64,000 nucleotides of DNA from an uncultured Clostridia bacterium (GTDB lineage: Bacteria; Bacillota; Clostridia; Lachnospirales; CAG-274). The first letter of the stretch is position 1. Each line of letters begins with the position of its first letter. The notes beneath the pieces were generated by a model. It did not search any database. It saw nothing but the letters and a program-made list of their open reading frames with translations, and had not been told where the DNA came from. Both the position numbers and the translations under genes were made by a program. The stretch is from assembly GCA_947585865.1 (NCBI GenBank), contig CANPXH010000010.1:1-64000 (forward strand). Reading direction: 5' to 3'. This document shows, piece by piece, positions 1 to 7,775 of the stretch.

Positions 1-56
1 GCACGGAAAGACTTATCCGACGGCCGAAGGCCGGCTTTCGGCGAAGCCGAAAGTGC
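1..56 (+). repeat. Four-arm hairpin repeat, copy A
   Basis: First of four copies of a 56-nt element (others at 22562-22618, 22776-22831 and 42473-42528). GCA at 1-3 can pair with TGC at 54-56. Three hairpins lie between: CGGA/TCCG (4-7 with 16-19), CGGCC-gaa-GGCCG (21-33) and CTTTCGGC-gaa-GCCGAAAG (35-53). The layout is a four-way junction. The copy touches the window edge, so any longer closing stem is not visible. The arms covary with those of the other copies. Function is unknown. Confidence 0.7.
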
Positions 57-317
57 TGAACGTTTTTGGTACTTTTTTCGCAAAAAAGTACATAAAATTT
101 GCTTACTTTTTAAAGTAAGATAAATAAAATTTATAAAAATGTTAGACACATACAAAAACAAAGAAAAGAACTTTGCCATAAGTGATAATAAAAATAAGCA
201 ATAAACATTCTATTGTTTATATAGAACAACAAAGCTGAAAGGGCAAAATGTTTTTGGTACTTTTTTCAAAAAGTACAAATTTCCTTGCTTTAAAAAGCAA
301 AAGATACAGGAGACAAT
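57..317. repeat. Two hairpin modules of the GTAC/TTAC type upstream of the reductase gene
   Basis: No gene is seen here. GTACTTTTTT-cgc-AAAAAAGTAC (69-91) is followed by CTTACTTT-tt-AAAGTAAG (102-119, counting the TT as loop). A shorter pair follows: GTACTTTTT-tc-AAAAAGTAC (257-276) and TTGCTTT-aa-AAAGCAA (285-300). The second pair differs from the first by a compensated A:T to G:C exchange. The same modules recur at 22.07-22.24, 22.84-22.90 and 23.09-23.14 kb. Confidence 0.7.
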
Positions 318-1424
318 ATGTACGACACAATCATAATCGGCGGAGGCCCGGCAGGAGCGGCGGCAGGAATATGTCTTGCAGACAAGGGGAAAAACGTGTG
401 TATAATAGACAAAAGCACATTTCCGAGACAAAAAACTTGCGGCGGGCTTTTGACCGTAAAAACACTTGAGCTTATGGAGAACAGTCCTATAGGAAAAATG
501 GACAGTTCTCTTGTGCTAAACGGAATAAACAGAGTAAGCCTTGAAAATAAGGGAAATAAAATTGCCGAAATGCGCTGCAAAAATGACTTTTATCTTGTGG
601 ACAGGCTTTCCTTTGACAACAGCCTTATTGAAAAATACAAGGCAAAAGGCGGCAATATAATAGAAGGGAAAGCCGTTGCGAAAATAAATGATAAAGGCGT
701 TGTATTAAACGACGGCACCGAAATTGAATGCAGATTTATAATAGGCGCTGACGGCTGCCGTGGCATCACTCAAAAATATGTAAAGAGAAAGCCGGTTTCC
801 TGTGCCTTTGGCATAGAAGCCGAGATCCCTATAAAATATGTAGACTCCTCCGCTGTTTTGCTGGAGGTCGGTTATTTCAAAGACGGATACCTGTGGCACT
901 TCCCAAAGGGGGAATATGCCACGGTGGGCTTTGCCTTTACCTATGACAAGGGTACAGATTACGTGGGTCTGCTAAAGGCTCACCTTAAAAGGCTGGGTGT
1001 TACTGAGGATGTAAAGCTGAAAGGCGCTTTTCTGCCCTACGGTATGGGCAGCAGGACTGTTACCAACGGCAAGGATATACTGCTTGCGGGAGATGCCGCA
1101 GGCTTTATAGACGCAGTTACGGGAGAGGGCACATATTATGCTGTGCTTTCGGGGATTATGGCGGCGGAGAGCCTTATGAGCAGCGACCCCGTAAGGACTT
1201 ATGAAAAAAAGACTGCCCCCATTATTTCATCCGTAGAAAAAAGCTGTGCTCTTGTCGGCAAATTTTATGGCAGCAGAGACGGCATATTAAATAAGCTTAA
1301 GGGTAAGACCCGCTTTTTAAGCTGGTTCTGTGATGTGCAGGTAAGCCGCAACATATATGATTTCTCGCTTGGCAAATTAAGCGCCGCCTATATGAAGTAT
1401 AAGCTGTTCGGCAAAGGGATATAA
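318..1424 (+). CDS. FAD-dependent geranylgeranyl-reductase-family oxidoreductase
   Basis: A 368-residue flavoprotein. The N-terminus carries the Rossmann FAD signature GGGPAGAAAG (about residues 8-17). A PxxxxCGG segment (FPRQKTCGG, about 35-43) is typical of geranylgeranyl-reductase-like and related group A flavin enzymes. The second FAD motif GDAAGFIDAVTGEG lies near 257-270. Enzymes of this family reduce isoprenoid chains or halogenate or hydroxylate aromatics; the substrate cannot be read from the sequence. It is transcribed alone behind a hairpin-repeat block, and a terminator follows at 1436. The start is ATG 318, with an aggaga-like Shine-Dalgarno a few bases upstream. The family call is firm and the substrate unknown. 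Confidence 0.8.
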   Translation: MYDTIIIGGGPAGAAAGICLADKGKNVCIIDKSTFPRQKTCGGLLTVKTLELMENSPIGKMDSSLVLNGINRVSLENKGNKIAEMRCKNDFYLVDRLSFDNSLIEKYKAKGGNIIEGKAVAKINDKGVVLNDGTEIECRFIIGADGCRGITQKYVKRKPVSCAFGIEAEIPIKYVDSSAVLLEVGYFKDGYLWHFPKGEYATVGFAFTYDKGTDYVGLLKAHLKRLGVTEDVKLKGAFLPYGMGSRTVTNGKDILLAGDAAGFIDAVTGEGTYYAVLSGIMAAESLMSSDPVRTYEKKTAPIISSVEKSCALVGKFYGSRDGILNKLKGKTRFLSWFCDVQVSRNIYDFSLGKLSAAYMKYKLFGKGI

Positions 1425-1435
1425 ATATTTACGCA

Positions 1436-1478
1436 AAAGCTTCGGTCTCACGGCTGTATGAGAACGGAGCTTTATTTT
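1436..1478 (+). terminator. Intrinsic terminator of the reductase gene
   Basis: AAAGCT...TCTCA (1436-1450) pairs with TGAGA...AGCTTT (1459-1473) and is followed by a T-rich tail. It lies just downstream of the stop at 1424. Confidence 0.7.
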
Positions 1479-1638
1479 TGCCGATAAGCAAATTTCAAAA
1501 AGCCCATTTCACAAACGCCTTTCTTTCCTATGGCATTGGCATATTACAAGGGCCGTCAGTCCTTCGGCTTTGCCCAAAACACAGTCAGATCAAAAAAAGA
1601 GCGATCTCACCGCCTTGGATGAGATGCTCTTTAAACAT

Positions 1639-2124
1639 TTATTTATTTTCTTTTTTAGCCTTTTTGGCAGCGGCCTTTTCTTCTTTTTCCTTTTGTTTTT
1701 TAGCCTTTTTGATAGTCTTCAGTTCTTCTGCGGATTTCATTCCTATCATATTGACTATATACATACCTGCCATTTCTATCTTAACGCTTTTCTTAACAGG
1801 CAGCGCATTATATACGGATTTGTCCGCCATAAGCGTAACGATCTGAGGGCCTATCTTTACTCTCACAAAATTCATCTTTATGAATTTGCCCCACTTGGGT
1901 ATCTGAGCCAAAACAGCTTTAGGCATAGACTCTATGTTCGTTATCCTGTCACGTTTCTTATCTATAATATAGGCCGTCTGGAGCATTTTGTTCTGCTCTA
2001 TCATATCATTTTGCTCATTCAGCTTTTTGTAAGCCTTTTTATTGAGAAAATATAGTATACAGACAATGACCGCTATAATCAAAACTATAAGCAAGAACCA
2101 ATCGGCAAAACCCATTGAGTGCAC
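1639..2124 (-). CDS. Single-pass membrane protein with a charged C-terminal tail, unknown function
   Basis: 161 residues. One hydrophobic segment lies at about residues 8-27 (FLLIVLIIAVIVCILYFL). A Lys/Gln-rich stretch follows, then a conserved-looking beta-rich core (about 60-130), and a highly charged Lys/Glu/Ala tail that is probably a coiled coil. The topology suggests a membrane-anchored cytoplasmic protein. The start is taken as GTG at 2124 because AAAGGAGG lies eight bases upstream; an ATG three codons in is the alternative. It is divergent from nth and shares overlapping promoters with it. No family is recognised. Confidence 0.6.
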   Translation of the reverse strand: MHSMGFADWFLLIVLIIAVIVCILYFLNKKAYKKLNEQNDMIEQNKMLQTAYIIDKKRDRITNIESMPKAVLAQIPKWGKFIKMNFVRVKIGPQIVTLMADKSVYNALPVKKSVKIEMAGMYIVNMIGMKSAEELKTIKKAKKQKEKEEKAAAKKAKKENK

Positions 2125-2160
2125 TTGTCATTCCTCCTTTCAACTCTTTTGTTACATTTA

Positions 2161-2202
2161 ATTTTAACGTTATTGACAGGAATTGTCAAGTAGAGTTATA
2201 CT
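2161..2202. promoter_or_regulatory. Overlapping divergent promoters for the membrane protein and nth
   Basis: Plus strand: TTGACA (2173-2178), an 18-nt spacer and TATACT (2197-2202), driving nth. Minus strand: TTGACA (complement of 2184-2189), 17 nt and TAAAAT (complement of 2161-2166), driving the gene ending at 1639. The two -35 boxes form an inverted repeat, so polymerases would compete for the site. Confidence 0.65.
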
Positions 2203-2230
2203 TAAAACGTAAAAGAAATGAGGTGACATT

Positions 2231-2881
2231 ATGCCAAGACTTACAAAAAAAATAAAGGAAAAGGTAAATAATGTGCTTGCTCTTTTGGATGAGCATTATC
2301 CCACCGAGGACAAGTGCTATCTCCATTATGAAAAACCTTATGAACTGCTTATAGCCACCATGCTTTCCGCTCAGTGTACGGATGACAGGGTGAATATCGT
2401 CACAAAGGATCTGTTTAAAAAATACAAAAGCATTGAGGACTTTGCTTCCGCTGATCTTAAGGAGCTTGAAGAGGATATACATTCCACCGGATTTTATCAC
2501 AACAAGGCAAAAAATATCATCGCCGCCTGCCGTCAGCTGCTGACGGAGCACAATGGCGAATTGCCCTCCGATATAAATGAGCTTACCGCTCTTGCCGGCG
2601 TGGGCAGAAAGACTGCCAATGTAGTGCGCACACATATTTTCCATATACCAAGCATAGTTGTGGATACTCATGTAAAGAGGATAAGCAACAAGCTTGGGCT
2701 GGTAAATTGCGATGACCCCGTTAAGATAGAATTTGAGCTTATGAAAATATTCCCACAGGATCACTGGGGAAGATACAACACACAGGTCATAGCTCACGGC
2801 AGGAGCATATGCAAGGCAAGAAGGCCCGACTGCGAAAATTGCTTTTTGGCACAGGACTGCGACAGCTATATTAAAAAATGA
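2231..2881 (+). CDS. nth: Endonuclease III (DNA glycosylase/AP lyase)
   Basis: 216 residues, the normal length for Nth. It removes oxidised pyrimidines and cleaves the abasic site in base excision repair. The helix-hairpin-helix LAGVGRKTANVV (about residues 120-131) contains the catalytic lysine. The catalytic aspartate is in VVDTHVKR (about 143). The C-terminus has the iron-sulfur ligand pattern C-x6-C-x2-C-x5-C (about residues 195-211). ATG 2231 follows the Shine-Dalgarno GAGGTG. It starts its own transcript and is followed by the permease pair. Confidence 0.95.
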   Translation: MPRLTKKIKEKVNNVLALLDEHYPTEDKCYLHYEKPYELLIATMLSAQCTDDRVNIVTKDLFKKYKSIEDFASADLKELEEDIHSTGFYHNKAKNIIAACRQLLTEHNGELPSDINELTALAGVGRKTANVVRTHIFHIPSIVVDTHVKRISNKLGLVNCDDPVKIEFELMKIFPQDHWGRYNTQVIAHGRSICKARRPDCENCFLAQDCDSYIKK

Positions 2882-2938
2882 ATAAATACTATGTGACCGT
2901 GGAATAATTGACTTATAATATTCAATTGTGAGGTCAAT

Positions 2939-3286
2939 ATGAAAATAATACCCTATATCATAGGCGCTGCCACAGGATTGGCAAACGGATTCTTCGGGGC
3001 AGGCGGAGGCAGCCTGCTTGTGCCTGCCATGGAAAGATATATGAACGTGGAGGAGCATAAGGCTCATGCCACGGCGATAGCCGTGATACTGCCCTTGTCC
3101 GTGATAAGCGCCTTTTTGTATATAAGAAAGGTGAATATAGATATTTCCCTTTTGCTTTGGGTACTGCCCGGCGGCATTGCGGGAGGCTATGCGGGAGCAA
3201 GGCTTTTGGGTAAAATACCGAAAAAATGGCTGCACATTATATTCGGCGGCTTTATGATAGCGGCGGCGGTGAGGATGGTCATATGA
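2939..3286 (+). CDS. TauE/SafE (TSUP/DUF81) family half-permease, first subunit
   Basis: 115 residues with about four hydrophobic segments. The Gly-rich signature NGFFGAGGGSLLVPA lies near the N-terminus. Full TSUP permeases are about 250 residues made of two inverted halves each beginning with such a motif. This gene encodes only the first half, and the next gene, overlapping by four bases, encodes the second. The pair probably assembles as a heterodimer. TSUP proteins export or import sulfite, sulfonates and other small anions; the substrate here is unknown. A frameshifted single gene is an alternative, but the clean ATGA overlap and a good start for the second gene argue for two real genes. 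Confidence 0.8.
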   Translation: MKIIPYIIGAATGLANGFFGAGGGSLLVPAMERYMNVEEHKAHATAIAVILPLSVISAFLYIRKVNIDISLLLWVLPGGIAGGYAGARLLGKIPKKWLHIIFGGFMIAAAVRMVI

Positions 3287-3639
3287 TACTTATAGCGGTA
3301 GGCTTTGCATCGGGTATAATAAGCGGCATGGGTATTGGCGGAGGCACGGTGCTCATACCTGCTCTTACCATACTCATGGGCGTGGATCAAAAAACGGCTC
3401 AGGCCGTGAATCTCATATATTTTGTGCCTACGGCGGTCATTGCCCTTGCGGATCATTTTAAAAACGGCCGTGTGGAAAAGGGCACTGCAATCAAAGTGGC
3501 TGTGCCCGGCCTTATATTTGCGGGCATAGGTGCATTTATAGCCATGGGTACGGATCCAAGCGTGCTGAGAAAATGCTTCGGATATTTTTTGGGCATAATG
3601 GGATGTATGGAAATATATAAGGGAATCAAGCATAAGTAA
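3283..3639 (+). CDS. TauE/SafE (TSUP/DUF81) family half-permease, second subunit
   Basis: 118 residues from ATG 3283, which overlaps the stop of the previous gene as ATGA, indicating translational coupling. The second TSUP signature SGMGIGGGTVLIPA lies near residues 14-27, and about four hydrophobic helices follow. Together with the preceding gene it makes a complete TSUP fold. A longer in-frame start at 3226 would overlap the first gene heavily and is not used. The transcript runs into a repeat element and then terminators at 3807 and 3902. Confidence 0.8.
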   Translation: MILIAVGFASGIISGMGIGGGTVLIPALTILMGVDQKTAQAVNLIYFVPTAVIALADHFKNGRVEKGTAIKVAVPGLIFAGIGAFIAMGTDPSVLRKCFGYFLGIMGCMEIYKGIKHK

Positions 3640-3648
3640 AGTTTATGC

Positions 3649-3761
3649 CCTCAGGCGGGCAAAGCTCGATCAGCAACTTTGCTTCGCAAAGCAAGCCGCA
3701 TTACTTTCTTGCGGTTGCATACTTGCGGATTAAAGCCTGCGACGCTTTTTTGCAGGCTTTT
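3649..3761. repeat. Hairpin-rich repeat, family 2, short copy
   Basis: Nearly identical to 56078-56230. It contains several hairpins: TGCCC/GGGCA at the start, CTTTGC-ttc-GCAAAG and CCGCA/TGCGG, and it ends in AGCCTGC...GCAGGCT with a run of T. The copy at 56 kb has about 41 extra bases inside the last loop. No coding capacity is seen. The terminal hairpin could act as a terminator for the permease pair. Confidence 0.75.
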
Positions 3762-3806
3762 TACTTTGATAATTTATATTTTGGGTCAATTTTTCTTGAC
3801 ACGCTG

Positions 3807-3837
3807 AGGTGAGATATGGTATATCTCACTTCTTTTT
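3807..3837 (+). terminator. Intrinsic terminator
   Basis: GTGAGATAT-ggt-ATATCTCAC (3809-3829) followed by a T run on the plus strand, downstream of the permease pair. Confidence 0.7.
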
Positions 3838-3901
3838 ATATATTCGGCATATTGATAACACGGAAAGCCCTTTGCGGAGGGCGGTGGTATTTTACGCTTG
3901 A

Positions 3902-3936
3902 AAGGCTGCTTTGTATAATAAAAGCAGCCTTTTTAT
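3902..3936. terminator. Bidirectional terminator between the permease pair and GntP
   Basis: AAGGCTGCTTT (902-912 of the 3 kb block) pairs with AAAGCAGCCTT after an eight-base loop, with T-rich flanks on both strands. It separates convergent transcripts. Confidence 0.75.
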
Positions 3937-3965
3937 TGATATTAAAATATTTTTTATAAAGTCTG

Positions 3966-5333
3966 TCATGCAAAAAATGAAATGACAAGGGCTACCGCAA
4001 ATCCCGAAGCGCCTACGATAGTTTCCATTACTGTCCAGGACTTGAGCGTTGTCTTTTCATCTATTTGCAGCAGCGACTTAACAAGCCAAAAGCCTGAGTC
4101 GTTAAAGTGTGAACATACTGTAGCGCCGCCTGCCACCGCTGCCGTACAGCACGCAAGGTAGAGAGGAGAGAGCTCGCCTATGCCGGGGATAGCCGCCACT
4201 ATGCCTGCCGCCATAGTCATGGCTACGGTGGATGAGCCTACGGAAAGCCTTACAAGCACAGCTATTATAAATGCGACCACTACCATAGGCAGACCGCCGC
4301 TTGATACTGCGTTTCCTATAACGTCGCCTAAGCCTGAGGACTGTAGCATATACTTGAGCACACCACCGCAGGCAGTTACAAGAAGTATCATACCCGTAGG
4401 CTCAAGTGACTTTGACATGACCTTTTCAAGCTCTTCTCTTGTATAGCCGTGTCTTATGCCAAGTATTATCATAGCCACTATTGTTGCTATTGAAAGCGCT
4501 ACAAAAGGCTCGCCTAAGAATGTAAGTATAGGCATTATTGCTGACTCGGGCGCAACAACATTTGCTATAGTCTTTATAACGATAAGTATAATAGGTATAA
4601 ATATAATTCCTACAACTGCGCCGAAGCCGGGAAGCTTGCTTTCCTCGTATTCGGGAGTTTCAGCTACATTTGACGGTATAGGCACAAATATCTTGTTGCC
4701 TATGAATGAGCCGAATACAGGACCTGCCAGGATCATGGCTACAATACCGCAGACAAGACCTACAACTATTACATAGCTTAGGTCAACGCCTAAAAGACTG
4801 GCTACAAGTATGGGACCCGGAGTAGGAGGTATAAATGCGTGGCCTACTGCAAGACCTGCCAAAAGTGGTATTACATAGTAAAGGGATGACCTCTTTGTGC
4901 TCTTTGCAAGAGAAAGGGCAAGAGGTATAAGTATTATAAGGCCTGCGTCGAAGAATACGGGCATAGCTATTACAAGACCTGTTATGCCTAAAGCCCATGC
5001 CGCCTTTTTTTCGCCAAACCATTTTACAAGTGTTGAGGCTATCCTCTGCGCTCCGCCGGAGATCTCCAGTATGGCTCCGAACATTGAGCCAAGACCGATA
5101 AGCAGGGCTATACTTTTTAATGTAGAGCCTATACCTTCGCCTACGGAGTCGATTATAGTCTGGATATCCATACCTGAGAGAAAGCCTATTACACAGGCTG
5201 CTATAAGTATGGAAAGCATAGCGTGAAGCTTAACTGCGATTATAAGTATGAGCAGGACCGCAAGGCCTGCAAGAGCGGCAAATACGAGCCTGCCTGTGGA
5301 AGCCGTTGCGGCTAACAGTGTTAAGTTATACAT
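3966..5333 (-). CDS. GntP-family gluconate/sugar-acid:proton symporter
   Basis: 455 residues, hydrophobic throughout with about 12 membrane segments, the usual size for the GntP family of gluconate, fructuronate and related sugar-acid permeases. Recognisable stretches are the Pro-rich PLLAGLAVGHAFIPPTPGP and, near the C-terminus, HFNDSGFW, both characteristic of GntP proteins. ATG 5333 is chosen over an upstream in-frame ATG because AGGAGG lies directly before it. It follows the dehydratase by 91 bases on the same strand, so the pair forms an uptake-plus-dehydration unit. The exact sugar acid is not determined. Confidence 0.88.
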   Translation of the reverse strand: MYNLTLLAATASTGRLVFAALAGLAVLLILIIAVKLHAMLSILIAACVIGFLSGMDIQTIIDSVGEGIGSTLKSIALLIGLGSMFGAILEISGGAQRIASTLVKWFGEKKAAWALGITGLVIAMPVFFDAGLIILIPLALSLAKSTKRSSLYYVIPLLAGLAVGHAFIPPTPGPILVASLLGVDLSYVIVVGLVCGIVAMILAGPVFGSFIGNKIFVPIPSNVAETPEYEESKLPGFGAVVGIIFIPIILIVIKTIANVVAPESAIMPILTFLGEPFVALSIATIVAMIILGIRHGYTREELEKVMSKSLEPTGMILLVTACGGVLKYMLQSSGLGDVIGNAVSSGGLPMVVVAFIIAVLVRLSVGSSTVAMTMAAGIVAAIPGIGELSPLYLACCTAAVAGGATVCSHFNDSGFWLVKSLLQIDEKTTLKSWTVMETIVGASGFAVALVISFFA

Positions 5334-5424
5334 GGTTTGACCTCCTAGTATCATTATTTCAACAGCCGTTCTCAAGTGATGCTATCATCTGAGAACTGAG
5401 CTTATTTTTCGATCCTTTTTGTAT

Positions 5425-7143
5425 TTATTCCATATAGCCGCCCTTCATAGGTGAAACGGCGTGCTCGGAAAATATCTTCAGTACGCCCGATGTGTATTTA
5501 GGCTCCTTTGGCTGCCATTTGGCTTTTCTTTCTTCAAGTATCCTGTCTACTTCCTCGGCAGGGAGTCTTTCTCCCTTTACGCCTATTATCCTCAGTATCC
5601 TGTTTTTAATGTCTATCTCTATAAGATCGTCTTCCTCCACAAGAGCGATAGGGCCGCCTTCCGCTGCTTCGGGAGAAATGTGGCCTATGGCGGGACCCTT
5701 TGAAGCTCCCGAAAATCTGCCGTCGGTAAGGAGAGCGATAGACCTGCCAAGCTCTTCATCGGAGGATATGGCTTCTGTGGTGTAGAACATTTCGGGCATA
5801 CCGCTGCCCTTGGGGCCTTCATATCTTATTATCACAGCATCTCCCGGCTTTATATCTCTGTGGAGCACCGCCGCAATGGCATCCTCCTCACGGTCAAAAG
5901 GCTTGGCCTTCAATACGGCATAGTGCATTTCCTTGGGTACTGCGCTGTGCTTTACAACGGAGCCTTCGGGAGCAAGGTTTCCCTTTAATATGGCGATAGT
6001 TCCATTCTTGCCTATAGGGTCATTGATGCTCCTTATAATATCCGTTCGCTTAAGTCCTGTTTTTGCAAGGAGCTCGTCACATCTTTCGTAGTATCCGTTA
6101 TTCTTCACATCCTCAAGATTTTCGCCGAGAGTCTTGCCTGTCACAGTCATAACGTCAAGATCCAAATATTCTTTTATCTCTTCCATTATTCTCGGCACGC
6201 CTCCCGCATAATAGAAATATTCGGCAGGCCATCTTCCCGCAGGCCTGATATCCAGAAGGTAACTTGCGTCGGCGTGTATCCTGTCAAATGTATCCGCATC
6301 TATATAGTAGCCGAATTCATGAGCTATTGCAGGGATGTGGAGCAGCGAATTTGTGGAGCCGGATATTGCGGCGTGTATTTTTATGGCGTTTTCAAAGGAT
6401 GACATAGTTACGATATCCTTTGCGGTAATGCCCTTTGTTGCAAGGGCGGCAGCCTTCACTCCCGCTTCGTACGCCATTTTTTTAAGATCATCGCAGGTGG
6501 CGGGAAGAAGTGCGCTGCCCGGTATCATAAGGCCGAGAGCCTCTGCCATTATCTGCATTGTAGAGGCTGTACCCATAAATGAACAGGCTCCGCAGCTGGG
6601 ACAGGCGTTGTGCTTGTAATAGGTAAGCTTTTCATCTGTTATCTCGCCTCTCTGCTGCATTGCCGAATAGGCGCCTATCTGCTCAAGTGTAAGCAGATCG
6701 GGACCTGCCTCCATAACACCGCCCGTTACCATAACGGAGGGAATGTTTATCCTGCCTATTGCCATAAGATGGGCAGGCACTCCCTTATCGCAGCTTGTTA
6801 CAAATACGCCGCTGTCAAAGGTAGTCGCGTTGGCATGAATCTCAATGAGATTGCATATGGCATCTCTTGAAACAAGGGAATAGTTAATGCCGTCGTGACC
6901 CTGTGACATACCGTCGCATATGTCGGTGGCAAAGTATCTTGCCGCCTTGGCGCCGCTGTCGTTTATACCCTTTACGGCAGCCTCTACAAGACCGAGAAGA
7001 TGGGCGCTTCCGGGATGAGAGTCACCGAAGGTACTTTCAACAATGACCTGGGGCTTTGAAAGGTCATTTACCTTCCAGCCCATGCCTAATTTGAGAGGGT
7101 CCATTTCGGGAGCTAGTCCTCTCACCTTCTGACTGTTTAACAT
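5425..7143 (-). CDS. IlvD/Edd-family dehydratase, probably for a sugar acid
   Basis: 572 residues, full length for the IlvD/Edd iron-sulfur dehydratases. Likely cluster-ligand cysteines are in ATDICDGMS (C76), TSCDKG (C118) and the CPSCGAC stretch (181-187). The C-terminal ALLTDGRFSGASKGP motif is the family signature. The family includes dihydroxyacid dehydratase (branched-chain amino acids), 6-phosphogluconate dehydratase and sugar-acid dehydratases. The co-transcribed GntP permease and the operator-flanked promoter point to sugar-acid catabolism rather than isoleucine/valine synthesis; no other ilv gene is near. Translation starts at ATG 7143 behind AAGGAGG. The family is certain and the substrate inferred. 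Confidence 0.85.
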   Translation of the reverse strand: MLNSQKVRGLAPEMDPLKLGMGWKVNDLSKPQVIVESTFGDSHPGSAHLLGLVEAAVKGINDSGAKAARYFATDICDGMSQGHDGINYSLVSRDAICNLIEIHANATTFDSGVFVTSCDKGVPAHLMAIGRINIPSVMVTGGVMEAGPDLLTLEQIGAYSAMQQRGEITDEKLTYYKHNACPSCGACSFMGTASTMQIMAEALGLMIPGSALLPATCDDLKKMAYEAGVKAAALATKGITAKDIVTMSSFENAIKIHAAISGSTNSLLHIPAIAHEFGYYIDADTFDRIHADASYLLDIRPAGRWPAEYFYYAGGVPRIMEEIKEYLDLDVMTVTGKTLGENLEDVKNNGYYERCDELLAKTGLKRTDIIRSINDPIGKNGTIAILKGNLAPEGSVVKHSAVPKEMHYAVLKAKPFDREEDAIAAVLHRDIKPGDAVIIRYEGPKGSGMPEMFYTTEAISSDEELGRSIALLTDGRFSGASKGPAIGHISPEAAEGGPIALVEEDDLIEIDIKNRILRIIGVKGERLPAEEVDRILEERKAKWQPKEPKYTSGVLKIFSEHAVSPMKGGYME

Positions 7144-7197
7144 AAAATTACCTCCTTGTTATATAAAATAGATAATATAATTAAATTTTACCAAAAT

Positions 7198-7240
7198 ACA
7201 TCAGATGTCCTGCTTAATTTAATAATAATACATCAGATGT
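7198..7240. promoter_or_regulatory. Two identical operator dyads controlling the dehydratase operon
   Basis: ACATCAGATGT occurs at 7198-7208 and 7230-7240. Each is a perfect dyad around a central base, and the upstream one extends to TACATCAGATGTA. One copy lies between the -35 and -10 boxes and the other just past the predicted transcription start, a repressor arrangement. The half-site style resembles operators of GntR-family regulators, but no regulator gene is in the window. Confidence 0.7.
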
Positions 7241-7250
7241 ATATAGTCAA
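7222..7250 (-). promoter_or_regulatory. Promoter of the dehydratase-GntP operon
   Basis: On the minus strand, TTGACT (complement of 7245-7250), a 17-nt spacer and TATTAT (complement of 7222-7227). The spacer holds one of two identical dyads (see 7198-7240). Confidence 0.75.
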
Positions 7251-7495
7251 TATACAATTAAATTTTCGCTGTTTAGCACAAAAATACGCTTATACATCAT
7301 ATGAAACAGCATATCTATTTATGCACTTTGGGCAAAAACTATTGAATATTTGACGATATGAAAAAATTCCTTGATCTTAATAATAAAGTGATTTTAAAAG
7401 TAGTATATCCATATTTGCTGTTGAATATTGAATAATATTTTGGTATAAAATAGCGTTATAGACAATTATTAAATAGGCATAGTGCAATAATTGAG
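7251..7495. other. AT-rich spacer with no gene
   Basis: Between the dehydratase promoter and the promoter of the small gene at 7591. It is very AT-rich, and no coding region or convincing RNA structure was found. Confidence 0.5.
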
Positions 7496-7547
7496 TTGAC
7501 AAAAATTTTTATCGAATGTATAATAATATTGCAATCTTGAGTTGCAA
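7496..7547 (+). promoter_or_regulatory. Consensus promoter and candidate operator of the GNAT gene pair
   Basis: TTGACA (7496-7501), a 17-nt spacer and TATAAT (7519-7524), a perfect sigma-A consensus. Just downstream are two TTGCAA hexamers (7529-7534 and 7542-7547), each self-palindromic, separated by seven bases over the predicted start of transcription. This placement is typical of an autorepressed promoter. Confidence 0.75.
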
Positions 7548-7590
7548 ACAATGAAAAAACTGTATAGTTCTTTGAATTGGAGGTGGTTTT

Positions 7591-7770
7591 ATGGCAACAA
7601 AGAGTATGTTGAAGGATGTCGAGATAAAGGATAAGAAATTTGGACAGGATTTTTCGTCCGCTCTTGAGGTTGCATTAAGAAAAGCCGAAAGCGATCAGGG
7701 CTATGAACCAATGAAAAGAGAGCACAGAGAATTATCCGGAGAAGAAATCAAAGATTTTTTGAACTTGTAG
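7591..7770 (+). CDS. Small protein, candidate antitoxin partner of the GNAT enzyme
   Basis: 59 residues starting MATKSMLKDV and ending IKDFLNL, with GGAGG seven bases before ATG 7591. It is rich in charged residues and predicted helical in the middle (SALEVALRKAESD). The stop lies five bases before the next ATG, so the two genes are translated together. A small charged protein directly upstream of a GNAT protein, behind a strong promoter with an inverted-repeat operator, matches the layout of type II toxin-antitoxin modules with acetyltransferase toxins. No DNA-binding fold was recognised, so the antitoxin role is inferred from context. Confidence 0.65.
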   Translation: MATKSMLKDVEIKDKKFGQDFSSALEVALRKAESDQGYEPMKREHRELSGEEIKDFLNL

Positions 7771-7775
7771 GCATT

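Noticed and set aside
1..317. Insertion sequence end
   Set aside because: Hairpins resemble mobile-element ends, but no transposase, terminal inverted repeat pair or target duplication can be seen.
2186..3235. 349-codon minus-strand frame opposite nth and the TSUP gene
   Set aside because: Shadow of two well-supported genes with no start signal.
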